Assembly (NCBI RefSeq): GCF_011397635.1
Contig: NC_064771.1
Location: 15,377,379 to 15,441,378, forward strand
From: Epinephelus fuscoguttatus
Taxonomy: Eukaryota; Chordata; Actinopteri; Perciformes; Serranidae
Direction: 5' to 3'
Length of the DNA: 64,000 nt
Under the pieces are notes generated by a model, which worked only from the letters and a program-made list of their open reading frames with translations, did not search any database and was not told the origin of the DNA. The first letter of the stretch is position 1. Every line of letters begins with the position of its first letter. The translations under genes were made by a program, and so were the position numbers. Shown here piece after piece: positions 52,501 through 64,000 of this stretch.

Positions 52501-55500
52501 GTATAAAAAAAGATGGACGTCACAACAGCTCCCCTAAAGTCAAAGCCAAAGCATCTTGATTGCTCCCTGGTGGCTGGCTGCCGTGCAGGACATACACCCA
52601 ACCCACTCCATGTGAGTGGATGAGACATGGGCCAAAAAGATTAAAGTACCCTTAAAATAAAGTAGTTCTTATCATGCTACTGTATGTTCAAGTGTTAGTT
52701 TTTCTGATAAGTTTGGTTTTAATTAGTTATTTGATGCTGCTGCTTGCTATTGGTTGGACAGGTGTATGGGGAGGAACTTGAGAGATGGACCCTGGCTCCA
52801 AATGAAGTTACCAGCCTAAGATTTTAGCAGCCTTATCCGATAGTTTGGCTTCATTTTTGTACAGTGGGGACAAGTGGAGATGCGTTGTCCATCTTTATAC
52901 ACAGTCTATGTTTTGGTTCTACAGTAGTCCAGAGCTGGCAAACCAAACATGGGCTCTAGACTGTCGTTTTTGCATTGGCCAACATAGCTCTCCTACATGC
53001 TTGAAACACAGCTGGTTCTTTACCTGGTGAGGTGAAGAAGACAGCTCGTAGGTCTTCATTGTGGGTGACTTGGAGGACTTCTCCTGTGACGTTCACCAGC
53101 CTGCCAGCCACCGGAGGGACTCTCCGGAAGTCCAGGATCCTGAAAAATAAGTTGATAAGAGTCAGAGGAAAACTCCAGTAGGAACTGCTTCTTGGGTGAG
53201 GAATACTTCAAAGTTCACACAGTTCATGCTTACATAAATTTAATGTAAGTGTAATGTGAACCCTGTCAGGATGATGGTATCGTTATCTCTGTCTCCTCAC
53301 CTCATTTCACAGGAACCCGCGGTTTATTTTCACTGATTCTTATCAATGAATGTTTCCCACTGACAGTCTCCACGCTGTATAATTTGGCTGGCTGTGTTCA
53401 TACACATCATCAAGAGCTTATACCTCCCCAAGGACCCTATTTCAGTCATGTCTCACAAACAGTAATCAAACAACTATCAGTGTGTGTGTGAAGCTGAATG
53501 GCTGTTTCTCAGCTCGTCGGCATTCCCCAACTGCTGATTGCTCGCGATGATGATAAGGATTTGGCAGCCACCGCAGACACAACAGAGAGAAACAACACAC
53601 TGCCACAGATTAAAAACACACCGCCTTAAATTAAAAATAGGAGAGAGCAGACAAATGATCCGTCTGTTTGTGTTTACTAACAGAAACTGTTACTGATTCT
53701 AACATTTTAAGGACTAATATATCTTTATAATATGAGCAGATAAACAGAGTAATAATAATTATAGAGACTGTTGAGTTGTTGACGTGGCGTTTCTGTTGTT
53801 TTCTGTCTGGTGTGGTGAAGCGGCGACTTATCATTGTGTGTGGCTTCTTAATAATACTGTCTCGCTCAGATGACTATGTTTCAGAGTGAATCACTTCACC
53901 TCAGCTGATGTGCAATTACACAGGGATGTGTGTGTGTGTTCTGGTGTTTGCCCATAGCCTGTGGTTTCTACTGATCAGCTAGTTTGGAAATCCTGGGTGG
54001 GGAAAACATGTTGCAATCTTTCGCATGGGGTTGGTGGTTTATTTGTTGGCAGCAGGAGACGTAGTTTTCATTTATATGTATTTGTTGGATACCAGTTAGG
54101 ATTTCTAGGATTTTTTGAAATGATTGTATTTATTTCTGTTTATCAGTGGTATGTTACAATAGGAATGTTTTCTCTGCTTATTCAAAGTTCCTCTCCTGGC
54201 AGTGATTAAACCCTTAAGAACGTATCTCTGTTAATCAGAATTACATGTTTGGAAAAGCCCTTCATGCTTTAAAATGGCTTATATGTACCTCTACACAATT
54301 GCCATATTTAGTATGCACCATAGACTGGAAGAAATAATGGACGTAGATACCGTGACACATCTCTGACATGAAGTGAAACTGAAACTTTACTTTAAAAATA
54401 CCAATACGTTGCTACACTTGGCTTCGCCTCTGATACCTCTTTTTTGCCATAGTTTTATGGGAATGGTTCCTAAGGATTGTGATGTAACAAACCCTGGAAG
54501 TTAGAATCCGTGTTTTTGAAACTGTCATTCTGTAGGTACACTGCAGTTCCAAGGTGAAAATGCTCCGCCATGATGTTGACTGCTTTTTTCACTCATGATA
54601 TGTCATGTAGAAAATAAAAAACACCATATGGACATGTTGACAAGACATGCTAACATGCTCGCGATGACAATGCTGAGGCAAAGCAGGTGTCATGTTTATC
54701 ATGTTGGCCATCTTAGTTCAGCTTGTTAGAATGCTGACCTTTTGTCAACACGCAACTTGTGTCTTAGGTCACTCAAAACAAACCTTTTTTAAAACTCCTC
54801 TCCAGAGTGAAGAATGTCAGGAACTCTATTTCCAGTGCTGATGTGAAGACAGGTAAAACTTTTTGACTTGAAATGTCAGAGTGTGCAGCGTTATCTCCTT
54901 TGTGAGGCATCACAAAGGAGGTGATATTTTGTGCAAAGGCGGACATTGTCAAAACTAGTGCTGGTTCTAACCTTGCTTTTAACATGTTTACATGTAAATG
55001 TACAGTTACTTTTCAGCTATATTGAGAAAGAGAGGCTTCAGAATGTACTATGGAGGTCACTGCCACATAATAGCCTTCTTTTCAGGCATCTGATTGGCCA
55101 ACATCTTCTTCTTCGTCTTTGCATGGCTCTAGGGTTATGGTAATATCGCTGACTGTGGATGTGACATGGTCTTGACAGCGCTTCAGTTGTGTTTTGTTGT
55201 TTTCATTTGGGAATTTCTGTGAGAACAAAGTGTTGTGTGGACTTGGCCTAAAAGTCTTTAGGATTCATCTTCTGAGGACAATGAATGTCAGTACAAATTG
55301 CAATGCCAATCCATCCAGTATTTCCTGAGATGTTTCAGTCTGGATCAAGGTGGTGGACCATCCCTACAGCAATGGCACTAGTATGACATCAGAACTTTGA
55401 TATATGATAATTGAGCATTATATGTGTTTCTCAACTGCTCATAATTTAAAATATAGGCATGTCACACCGCTGTTCAGTAATTTAACAGCACTGGAAGCCA

Positions 55501-58500
55501 CTAATAACTCATTTTTACTTACCTTTTTACTTCCTGCTTTTAGTTGCCCATTTGCATCACGTATTGTGCTTTTAAAATAAAGAGCCCTGACAAAAACATT
55601 TGTTGCACTTCAGTATGCACCAGAGCCATAACTGGAGCCAATAAAATGACAGATGTGCAACAAAAAATAAAATTGCCCCCAAGCAGTTACCACTGCTGCA
55701 TAAATTCACTGAGAGACCACTTAAAATACACAGAGTGTGTCAGAGACGGCAGTAAAACAGGAAAAACAATGAAGTGATGATGAGCGTTACAAGAGGAGAG
55801 GAGGGCTGTACCTGTCCAGGTGAAAGGCAGCAATCTCTGCGTTGTGTCTCTGGAAGTCAACGAAGTAGAAGAAGTTCTCTGGCGTCTCCTGGTCCCTCTG
55901 CTGCCTGACACACACACACACGCACACACAGTTAAGACGAACACAGTGATTAAGCTGTCAGCTGCAATAGTCAGCAGTATATAATCAACACCACAAATAC
56001 TGTTATTTTAACACATACTAGATCATTTAGCCTGACGTGAGTTAACATGATGTGAGATATTATACTGTAATATAATGTTTAAGTGTTTAAAATGTATTGC
56101 AGAATGCAGAATGCTCCACCTATTGGTCACTGTAGTCCACTGATGGTGTTTGATATGGACCAGGAACTCTATAATGTGGATTCAGTCCTCACCTCATTGG
56201 TTTGAACATGGCTTTAGCAAAGTTTTGCATCTTCAGAGCCAGTTTCAGGTGATGTCCGCTGGGCTTCACAACTAGAACAGAGAGACGGAAAGACAAAGAA
56301 AGGTTTCGTTTACATAATGTAGAAATTAGACTGTTAGCTCGACAAAGGTAAACACTTAGTCAGTATTTGGTTTTTATCTTATTGCCCCGGAGGCCAGATC
56401 AAACTGGAACACTTTCTTGATCTGCCAGTTCCCTGTGATAAAGTAATTGGGGGTTGGTCACACAGCTTGCGCTCTGCTCTCTCAGCAACATGCATTCCTG
56501 TCTGTCTTGCTGTCTGGCTGTATATTATGTCACAGCAGTAGCCCAGACTAACCACACACACGCCTTCCCCCTGCTGCGCTCAGTCAGACCCTAGGGTATT
56601 AATAGTTAACAATCAATCAAGGTTTACAATCAGTACTTCTGGAAATGAGTAAAAAGGGGACCAAAACTGGCATATGCAGCCTTTCAGGCCGATGAACACT
56701 GTCGCTCTTCGGTTATGCTGGAATAATGAGAAAGTCTTTTGAGGTTAAATTTAAACTGACGGGACGGATTGTTTTGTTGCATTTCTTCTTGGCAGTGAAT
56801 GATGTTTGTGTGGTCAGCCACTTCACTGCTGGTGAGGCAGAGACAGGACAGAAAGCAGAATATAAAAAAATATGTGCAAGTCTGAAAGTTTGGAAAAGTT
56901 TGGAGCTCTTTTTGCTAATAAAATTTGATTTAGTGTTCATATTTTGACATGAAAAACTATACCACATTCTGGTGTTTTTCATCCTGGACTCTGTTTTCCT
57001 ATGTTTTTGTGTCTACGTGACTAATGGAGACAACATTTTTTAGAATTGGTCCAGTATTGAGAGAGAGCAGGGAAACAAGCTGCTACGTAACCATTAAAAG
57101 GACTAGTTTTTGCCCCCGACATGCTCAGATTGTTACCGTGGTGTTTAAGATAACCCTAAGCTACCATTTCTATACTACAACACAACAAACTCATCCTGGC
57201 ACTATCCAGCTCTCATTAATGTCTTCACCATTGTCATCCTGCAACAAGTCACCTCTTGTGAGACTTCTGAACGAGACTTGGTCACAATAACAAACAGACC
57301 AGTGAAAGGTAAAGAAAAATGTTTCTCCGTAGGGTCCTTTCCATAATGTTGTCAGACGCTTATAATAACAATCTCAGCCTGTCACTGGCAAAAACAAGCA
57401 CTTTTAGTTCACGTAAATTGACAATGCGAACATGCCTTGAGTGGTTAAATTGCAGCCTGTTTTGCTGCTGCCTGCGCTCTCTCATTACTGGACCACTTTC
57501 AAAAGGGGGGCTGCCCGTTGTTCCGACGGCTCGAAATTCCGAAGCCCTGTTAGTCTTAAAAATGCCTCATTGGACTGAAAGCCCATTACGCCGACAGCCC
57601 GTTATCCCAAAAACAAATGGCCATTGCTCTGAAGTTCCATATCTCTGAAAATACACACTCCCTACAGTTAGACAACACAAAATGCTTGCATCGTACATTT
57701 CTGCTGACCATGGACACATTTGCTGACAACACTGCTGTTAACGTTTGGTTATGTCTTGGCAGAAAAAACACTTCATTATGTTTTGGAAAAGATCATGTTT
57801 TGGCTTGTAACACCCACGTTTGGTGGCACGAAAGTCACTGGAAAAGCAGGGTCTGGTCCGTGAAATACACACGGATTCATTGGCTCAAACGGCTGGCTGG
57901 AAAACACCACCAAGGGTCAATAAAAACACCCATGATTGATGGCTCAAACACCACTAGGTAACTGAAACTAACTGACTTTTGGGCAATGGACATTTGTTTT
58001 TGGGATAATGGGCTGTTGGAGAAATGGGCTTTCGGTCCAGTGGGACATTTTTTGAAATAATGGGGCTTTGGAATTTTGGGCCATTGGAACAATGGCATGG
58101 CACCGTTCTAAAACATTTTTTTCCATCCGTCACAAAAACATGGGAAAATGGGGTCCAGGTTCAAAAACACTAAAGTTTCCATTTAACCCATCCATTTGTA
58201 TCTGTTATATAAAAGCTTTATTATTTATACTTAGCCAACAGCTAGCTTCACACTCTTCCATCCACCATATCTGCTTTTTTTTCTTACAATAACATCCACT
58301 AAAAGCAGCTTTGTCAGTAACTTTTTCAATTATACATCCATACATTTGCAGCTTTGGCTTGCGTGCTGCTCAGAGGTACAGTATGAGATGACAGCGTAGG
58401 TGGCGGCTGGTGTGTAGGTTGATGCCTGGAAACACTGGCTTCCCTCAGTGTATGCAGACATCAAACATTTAATTAAGAGTTCTGCCTTTGAACACAAACG

Positions 58501-61500
58501 CACGCCTGCTTTTTTTTGTTTGCCCCAGAGCAAGTGTCTTACACAGACAGACGAATCTGGATTTTGATGCCAAACCAACACAAAATCCTTCACTATCACA
58601 AAGGCAGCAGTGTGTCTCTGACGGTACCGCCAAGCACAGAGAGAAACAAAATGAGAGGAACAAAGAGGCTAGTCAGAAGTTGAGCATTCACGCCGTTACA
58701 CGCTGTACATAAAACTACAGAGCTACACAACATCACATGCAAGAGAAAGAAAGAAACCCAAACAGATAAAAAAAAAAAAAAAGCCTCATTGATCATACCT
58801 TGGGAACAATCGCATGCTCCTTTTAGGGCCTTCTCATCCTGAGTGTAATCTGTGAGAGATAAAGGTTTGTTAGCTCATAATTTAGCACACATTGATCTCA
58901 TTAAAGGTAATAAATACAGCAATTTTATGTCAACACTTCATCAGCACAAAGATATGGACACAGCCAGAAAGTCTGCATCTCTAACCGCTTTGACTTTATG
59001 GCACAAAAACGAAGTGAAACCAAATGGTGGCTACATGTCACATCAATCACGCCAATCACAGTTAATTTTACACTGACATACTGATCCATCCATCCATCTC
59101 TCACCTGCGCTGATGACCGTCATGCCTTGCATGTCCTTGAGCAGTTGTGGGATGGCAGGGTCATCTCGGGAGTACAAAGCATAGCGGTTTATTCCCAGGT
59201 GGAACTTCATCCAGCTGGCATCGGGGTCGAAGGTCACTTCATGCTCAGTCACAGTGATGTTGGACACAGCCGCCGCTTCGCTGTATAGTTTCATATGTCT
59301 GTGGAGTAAGAACAGAGATTAACCGTGGGAAATGACCACAAGTGATATAAAAACTTTATTAAAAGAGTTAGTGATATGTTTTATATGGGTTTTTTTTCAC
59401 AAGTTAAAAGTAGAAATACTGCAGTCTGAAAATATTCCATTACAAGTGAGAGTCCTGAATTCAAAATGCTACTTAGTAAAACTACAAATGTGTTACTGTA
59501 CCAGCAAAATGCACCAAAGTATCAAAATAAAAGTACTCATTATGCAGAATGGCTCTTTTCACAGTGTGTTTTATCACCTTTTAAAGTGGAAATTGATCAC
59601 TTTTTTCTTCAGTTTATCTTTATGCAGTCAATGTTTATGGTACAATTTAATGGCAATAGAATAATGACACTATCGGTGTTTAGACTGGTTCCTTATAAGC
59701 CTTACTTTTACTATGAAATTCTATCTGCCACCTGGTACCAACTCACCAAACATGAAGGCTTGATTTATGGCACAAAGGAAGTGTGTCAACTACTGCAGAG
59801 CCAAAACAGGAACAGCTTTTGTTTTCCTTGGTAGCTATCTCCAGTTACCAAAGAGTATCATTGGGTGAGGTTACATGATGGCTTCTCATTAGTTAAATAA
59901 ATCTGAATGAAATCATCCAGAATTAAAGTCTTTCCAAGTAGTTTACATGGGAAATATTCATTCCGAATGAGGGTTTACACGGGAGATCAGTTTAATCGCC
60001 TTTATTCGGGTCCACGCAAGGTTTGGGGCAGGGAAGGTTTCTGATTGGATAGGGGGCGGGGCGGATGTTACATGTTTACGTTTACCGGAAGAAAACACTG
60101 TAGTCCTCGTTCCAGATAACAAGATGCTTGACGACGCCGTTCTTAGTGCCTTTTTCGGGCTTGTTTTGCTTATATCCTTGAAACAGCAGTACGACAACAA
60201 CCTTGTTCTGCTAATGCTTCGTCTGTTGAGGAGGAGAAGGGAGGTAGAAGGTTGAAGAAGGGAGATAGAAGACCGTGCTGTGACGAGTGGAAACCGGTTA
60301 GTGCAGCGAGTCGCGCGTGTTATATACGTCATCGCGCCAGAAGGGCAAGGAAACGAGCATGTGCAGAAAGACCGGAATGAACTTAAAGAGGAATGAGTGT
60401 ATATAAATGCGAGAAATTCTTTCATTCAGAATTAGAAACAGAATATTCCAGCCCCTTACATCGGAATGAATTTTCAATCGCATTGGCCATTTTCATTCCA
60501 AATTAGGTGTTTACAAGATCACTTTTAATACGAATGAACTTTCATCGCGAATGAAAAGGGAATTAAACTGTCGCACTCATTGTAAGTTCTTTGCAGTTAC
60601 TATCCCCAGTAGTGGAAATGGCACCTGGTGGAACAACCAAAGTAACTGTGGAAAATCAGTCTACTAACTTTTGTATTATTTATAAATTCCTTTATTCCAC
60701 TGAACTTGGCTCATCTATTTATGTGTCTACTTGTTACTGTATGTTATAGTATGTGTGGAAGGCAAGCTGTTCAGACAAATTGCCCCTAATGGGATTATAA
60801 AGTTGTCTGAATCTGAATCTGAAACTCTAACCAGCAAAAGAAAAAGAGCCTCGTTGCTGGGCTTTGAGGAAAACGGAAAGCGATCCGGTTGTCTTTGCGA
60901 CAGCGGTGCCAACAATATCACTTAGAAATGCAAGAGGGGAAAAGATGAAAAGTTGTCTAAAGTTGCACTTTATTTAAATGGTGTAGTTTGTCAATGTGGA
61001 GCCAATTTCAGATACTTAGTGCTGGAAAAAAGTACAGTGTTTACCTCTGAAATGTAATAGAGTAGAGGCATAAAGTAGCATAAAATGGAAAGTATGTTTA
61101 AATTGTTCTTAAGTACAGTACTTGAGTAAATATACGCCTTTCCAGCATGGTTTTATCAAACATTTCCTTGCTGCAGAGGGGTTGTGAAAACCGTGTTACA
61201 TGAGGCAGGCGACTGAATAAGACCAGGGCTCTTGCTGTGCTCTTGCAAAACCTGGATTGCCAAGTGTCTTAAAAAAAACATTCACTGCTTGCCAATAGTT
61301 TCTTACAACATTTTCTAAAGGCTGTATTTTATTTTGGAAAGCCCACAGATCTGGAGCAATGCTTGGTGCCAGAAATCCAAGGCAAAGTGCATTCAACAGG
61401 TTTTCTTAGCAGCAGGTCTCACAAGAATGTGTTTGAAAATGAAAGAGGATACGATGTACCACACGGAGATACGATTAATAGCACACCCTGTTTTATAACT

Positions 61501-63133
61501 GCTTTTATTTGCTTGTTTTTCCCCCCATAGCCCAATCTCGCATCCACATATAGAGTTTTATTAGTTTGTCTTATGGGCTCTCTGTCGTTTTTAACAGCAG
61601 TTGTAACAACCCTCTGAATTTCCACAGCCTCCTCTCCTCGCTGCTATACTTAAATCCTGAGCAACAATAATCTGAGACCAAAACAAATAAGTCTGTGGTG
61701 AGAGCCGCACCACATTGCCAGGAGCCGACCGCACTGAATGGGACGGTCATCTCCCAACCCAAACAGACTCCAGCACGGGCTGCATGAAGTGCAGAGATGA
61801 TAGAGCGATGGGCTATAAATATGAGCCATCAGTCACCCGGTCGGCTTAAGTGACAGATCAGGGTAATCAGGACAAAGGACAAGTGCGGACCACAGAGTTT
61901 GGAGGAAGTAGAGAACATTCTAACGGTCATTTCCTGCAGTGTTTGCCAATAAGAACAAACACACACAAACACACACAAACAGGTCAACGGGTCAGTTTGT
62001 TTTAAACCTGTTTCCTTCTTCAACATACAAATAAAACCGTTTTTCAGAGCCATCATAAAGCTCTCCTAGGTGTGTTTGTTGCAGTGTTGAGATGCTGTTG
62101 CAAGATTTAGCAAGTCTTAAACAAGCCTTTGGGCTATCCATTGTTTGTGTGCACATTTGTAAAAGGCAGCAAGGAGAGAGAGAGGAGATCCTTGCTCATA
62201 TTTCTTCTTATTTTCCACTATGAGAGCCCAAAATCTGTATCTCTGGAGGGAGTGCACTGTGTCGGGAGAGACAGACAGCCTCACAAGCCAAGACGGCAAC
62301 GGCTCCCACAGATTAAGATGAGCTTTAGCAGTTTTAAATCCGTGTTTACCTTAAAGAGAGCGTTCCAGATGCGAGCTCTCAGAGTGACATGTTTGCGAGG
62401 TTTTTTCTGCCACCGTCACACTCGACATTAGACTTTTGTGACGCACAGAATTGTCTACACATCCGGCTGTCTGTCTGTGGGTGTACATCCGTTATCATCA
62501 ACAAATGCATAAGTGTGTTTATGCGCGTGGATGTGTGTTTGTGTGCGTCTGCGTAGGGTTTGGCCGTGGTGTCAGTGACCCTGCCCCGTGACCACAGTCA
62601 AGCCCCAGCGCGCCCTCTCACAGCCAAAATGAGCATGCTCCTCTTTCACAATAAAGTTGAGCAACACAATCCATGTTTAGATGATTGTCAGCTGTTACAA
62701 AATCATTTGCTCTGGGAATGTGTAAATGTGATTTTTAAAATCTAAAAACACCTGAAACTCACCTTTCCCAGCGTGACACCTTCTTTCTGTAGTACTCCAT
62801 CAGCTGCTCCGCTTGCAGCAGCCTCTCCTCCGGCCCCATCGCCGGAGTCTGGATGTTGTACAGAGGGTGAGCGAACAGCCTCCCCAGCTTTGAGCCTCCA
62901 TCAGTAGGCTCAGATGTGGTACCATCCAGGGGTGGCGCAGAAGTCCAGTTGGAGAGCTGCGGGGTGGCGAGACCCCCGTGTCTGGGAAGGGTGAGGTTGT
63001 CAGAACCACATGGGCAGAAGTGATCTGATCTTTGCCCCACGCTCCGCAGCTTTGGCAGGAGGATGAAGTAGAGGTCAGCAGAGAAGATGGCTGTGAGGGT
63101 CACGGCCAGGAAGAGACGGTCTCTCCTCATCAT
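46542..63133 (-). CDS. fam20a: FAM20A, Golgi/secreted pseudokinase, complete, 11 coding exons
   Basis: Partner of the secretory-pathway kinase FAM20C; FAM20A loss in humans causes amelogenesis imperfecta with nephrocalcinosis. Exons in transcript order: 63133-62763, 59298-59105, 58849-58799, 56271-56193, 55904-55812, 53139-53024, 50980-50800, 48825-48716, 48623-48542, 48458-48399, 46812-46542. Phases agree and give 535 aa (human 541). An N-terminal signal anchor (about 7-27) is followed by a variable stem with N-glycosylation sequons (NLT, NWT). The kinase-like core has [78 protein letters not shown] (D402) and HLDNARGFGRH (D422). Gln250 replaces the Glu that active FAM20C uses for metal/ATP binding, the known pseudokinase mark. 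Two in-frame Met codons begin the ORF; the first (63133) is used here. Introns are packed with transposon relics. Confidence 0.95.
47035..47135 (+). mobile_element. SINE 3' tail remnant in fam20a intron 10
   Basis: TGCTGCATGCCGTCCCTTCT through CAATAAAGGCAAAAAAGCCC matches the tail type of fish tRNA-SINEs such as the one at 35580-35778. The tRNA-like head is not recognisable. Confidence 0.45.
47734..48138. mobile_element. 405-bp MITE with perfect 9-bp target duplication in fam20a intron 10
   Basis: Flanked by GTGCAACAC at 47725-47733 and 48139-48147. Element tips TAGTCTCGCTCAC and the complement of CACTCAGACTA are inverted repeats. A 9-bp duplication fits Mutator- or Merlin-type elements; with one base read into the tip it could be an 8-bp hAT duplication. 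Confidence 0.65.
49355..50728. mobile_element. Head-to-head palindrome made from two 5' halves of a Tc1-like transposon
   Basis: The left part starts TATACACTGAACAAAATAC and reads forward through a Tc1 transposase N-terminus. From about 50270 on, the same sequence runs in reverse to near 50728. Both halves carry tracts such as GTTGGATGTACTGCCAA and GAATGTCCACCA, inverted. The catalytic half is absent on both sides. It lies in fam20a intron 7, ending about 70 bp from exon 7. Confidence 0.65.
49544..50179 (+). pseudogene. Degraded Tc1-like transposase, DNA-binding half
   Basis: The frame at 49544 has [20 protein letters not shown] followed by [10 protein letters not shown], matching the paired HTH and GRPRKT region of Tc1 transposases. 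A second segment at about 50060-50179 has [20 protein letters not shown] and INYLREAHL. Stops and indels break it and there are no DDE residues. A mirrored remnant lies on the minus strand at 50182-50517. Confidence 0.6.
52493..52910. mobile_element. MITE with CATAGACTGTATAAA-type ends in fam20a intron 6
   Basis: Left end CACAGACTGTATAAAAAAAG followed by ATGGAC; right end GTCCATCTTTATACACAGTC then TATG. The ends are inverted copies 418 bp apart. No ORF. A partial relative may lie at about 54320-54370 (CATAGACTGGAAGAAATAAT). Confidence 0.65.
57510..58100. mobile_element. Foldback element with repeated GGCCCNTTATTCC-like modules, fam20a intron 3
   Basis: The left arm (57510-57650) and right arm (about 57975-58100) are inverted copies (left GACTGAAAGCCCATTACGCC, right complementary GAGAAATGGGCTTTCGGTC). 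Each arm is itself a chain of short modules of about 18 bp built on CCGACAGCCCGTTATCCC. No transposase is present. Confidence 0.6.
59940..60560. mobile_element. PIF/Harbinger-like non-autonomous element with N-terminal transposase scrap, fam20a intron 1
   Basis: The ends contain inverted GTTTACA(T/A)G..ATTC tracts (GTTTACATGGGAAATATTCATTCCGAATGA and, reversed, ATTTGGAATGAAAATGG). An ATG at 60124 opens a 44-codon frame with [20 protein letters not shown] and RRRRE, like the Leu/Arg-rich start of Harbinger transposases, then stops. Confidence 0.45.
60561..62762 (-). other. 5' part of fam20a intron 1, no recognised element
   Basis: Intron from the GTGAGT donor at 62762-62757 leftward. No exon, RNA gene or transposon termini that I can support. 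Confidence 0.4.
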
Positions 63134-64000
63134 TGTAACAGAGAGAGGGGAAAATGTAGAAAGAAATCCCTGACTATGTGCTGCTCCAGAGAGTGCGAGG
63201 CATCACTTGTAGGCTGCCTCCAGTCTCCCACACAGTCAGCCAAGGCAGAGGCGAGAGGTAAGCAGTCAGAGGTTGGTCCAAGGCTGTCTCTTTCTCTTTC
63301 CTATCTGTGTGTTTCAGTCTGTTCCTTCCAGCCTCACTTCTTCTTCTTCTCCTCCTCCTCCTCCTCCTCCCTTGGCAGCGACTGAAGAAAGAGCCGAGCT
63401 GAGAGCAAGCATGTGTTTGCAACAGTCACTGACAGTTTGGCTGCTTCCAGGGAACCTGCTGCTCTTAGGACGAGAGCGAGAGTGTGTGTGTGTGTAAGAG
63501 AGAGAGCGGAGAGGGAGTGTGTGCGCTGAGGCTGTGTATCTGCAGGTATGTACACAAACATCAAATTACAGGTTAGTGGGCTGAGAGAGAGTGCAACAAG
63601 GGTGCAGAAAACACACACATGCTCTGAAGCAGAAGCCCCTGGGAGTAGGGAGGGGTGGAGACAGTGTATTTCTTCTTGTCACAGCAGATCTGAATGAAAC
63701 AACATCCAGCTTGCGTGTCCACTCTGATGCAATGTGTGTGTGTGTACAACTGCAGGTCCAAGTCCACATTTCATTCATGTGTGTGTATATAAGCTGGCTG
63801 CCTTCCACCCCAATTTTCTGGGAAGGTGGTGAGTGTGCAGGTGTAGCTTTACAGGTATAAAAGTGTCTTAAGTGTGTGTGAGCATGTGACTTGCCTTGAC
63901 ATCCGGCGAAGGTGTGAGGACAAGATTCCCTTCCCTCTGTCATCTTCCAGTCTCTTCATTATGTAAAGTGCACTTTCGCTCCTCCTTCATCACATCAAGT
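63134..64000 (-). promoter_or_regulatory. fam20a 5' UTR and upstream region
   Basis: No gene is visible. A pyrimidine run with (TCC)n at about 63340-63371 (GGA/GAA-rich in gene sense) lies 210-240 bp upstream of the start codon, followed by short GT runs at about 63481-63496 and 63734-63744. No distinct TATA box or CpG island was seen. Confidence 0.35.

Noticed and set aside
63174-63422. Arg-rich minus-strand frame near the right edge
   Set aside because: Produced by the (TCC)n pyrimidine run upstream of fam20a.

Overview
This window reads as nuclear DNA of a ray-finned (teleost, probably percomorph) fish. The reasons are intron-split vertebrate genes with canonical GT..AG junctions, short fish-type introns, CpG-rich promoters, many microsatellites, and dispersed repeats typical of fish (Tc1 relics, TTAA-flanked foldback MITEs, tRNA-SINEs). 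No bacterial operons, CRISPR arrays or prophage are present.

Four complete protein-coding genes can be assembled exon by exon with unbroken reading phase. Left to right: arsg (arylsulfatase G, + strand, 10 coding exons, 540 aa), wipi1 (PI3P-binding autophagy propeller, - strand, 12 coding exons, 445 aa), prkar1a (PKA regulatory subunit RI-alpha, + strand, 10 coding exons, 380 aa) and fam20a (secretory-pathway pseudokinase, - strand, 11 coding exons, 535 aa). The same order and orientations are known from human 17q24 (ARSG-WIPI1-PRKAR1A-FAM20A), so this is conserved vertebrate synteny. In mammals SLC16A6 starts inside the 5' intron of ARSG on the opposite strand. A CpG-rich block at about 2690-3065 with opposed splice donors suggests the same nested arrangement here, with the slc16a6 coding region off the left edge.

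Layout: 1-2690, gene-free, dominated by a minisatellite-bearing transposon; 2690-3065, candidate bidirectional promoter; 5522-16216, arsg; 16217-21131, arsg 3' flank with foldback elements carrying gene-like fragments; 21132-29104, wipi1; 29105-31560, wipi1 upstream region and repeats; 31560-31900, prkar1a promoter with two perfect cAMP-response elements; 33470-40470, prkar1a; 40471 to about 43430, its long 3' UTR; 43495-44090, a Tc1 relic; 46542-63133, fam20a; 63134-64000, fam20a upstream.

The genes do not form one pathway. Arsg (lysosomal heparan sulfate breakdown) and wipi1 (autophagosome formation) both serve lysosomal turnover. Prkar1a restrains PKA, and its promoter carries the sites through which cAMP signalling could feed back on it. 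Fam20a assists the kinase FAM20C in the Golgi. The least explained content is in the introns and spacers: several palindromic non-autonomous transposons, at least two of which carry pieces of coding sequence (a cysteine-rich P2X7-C-terminus-like motif, and a RecQ-like helicase motif I), plus nested insertions datable from target-site duplications.
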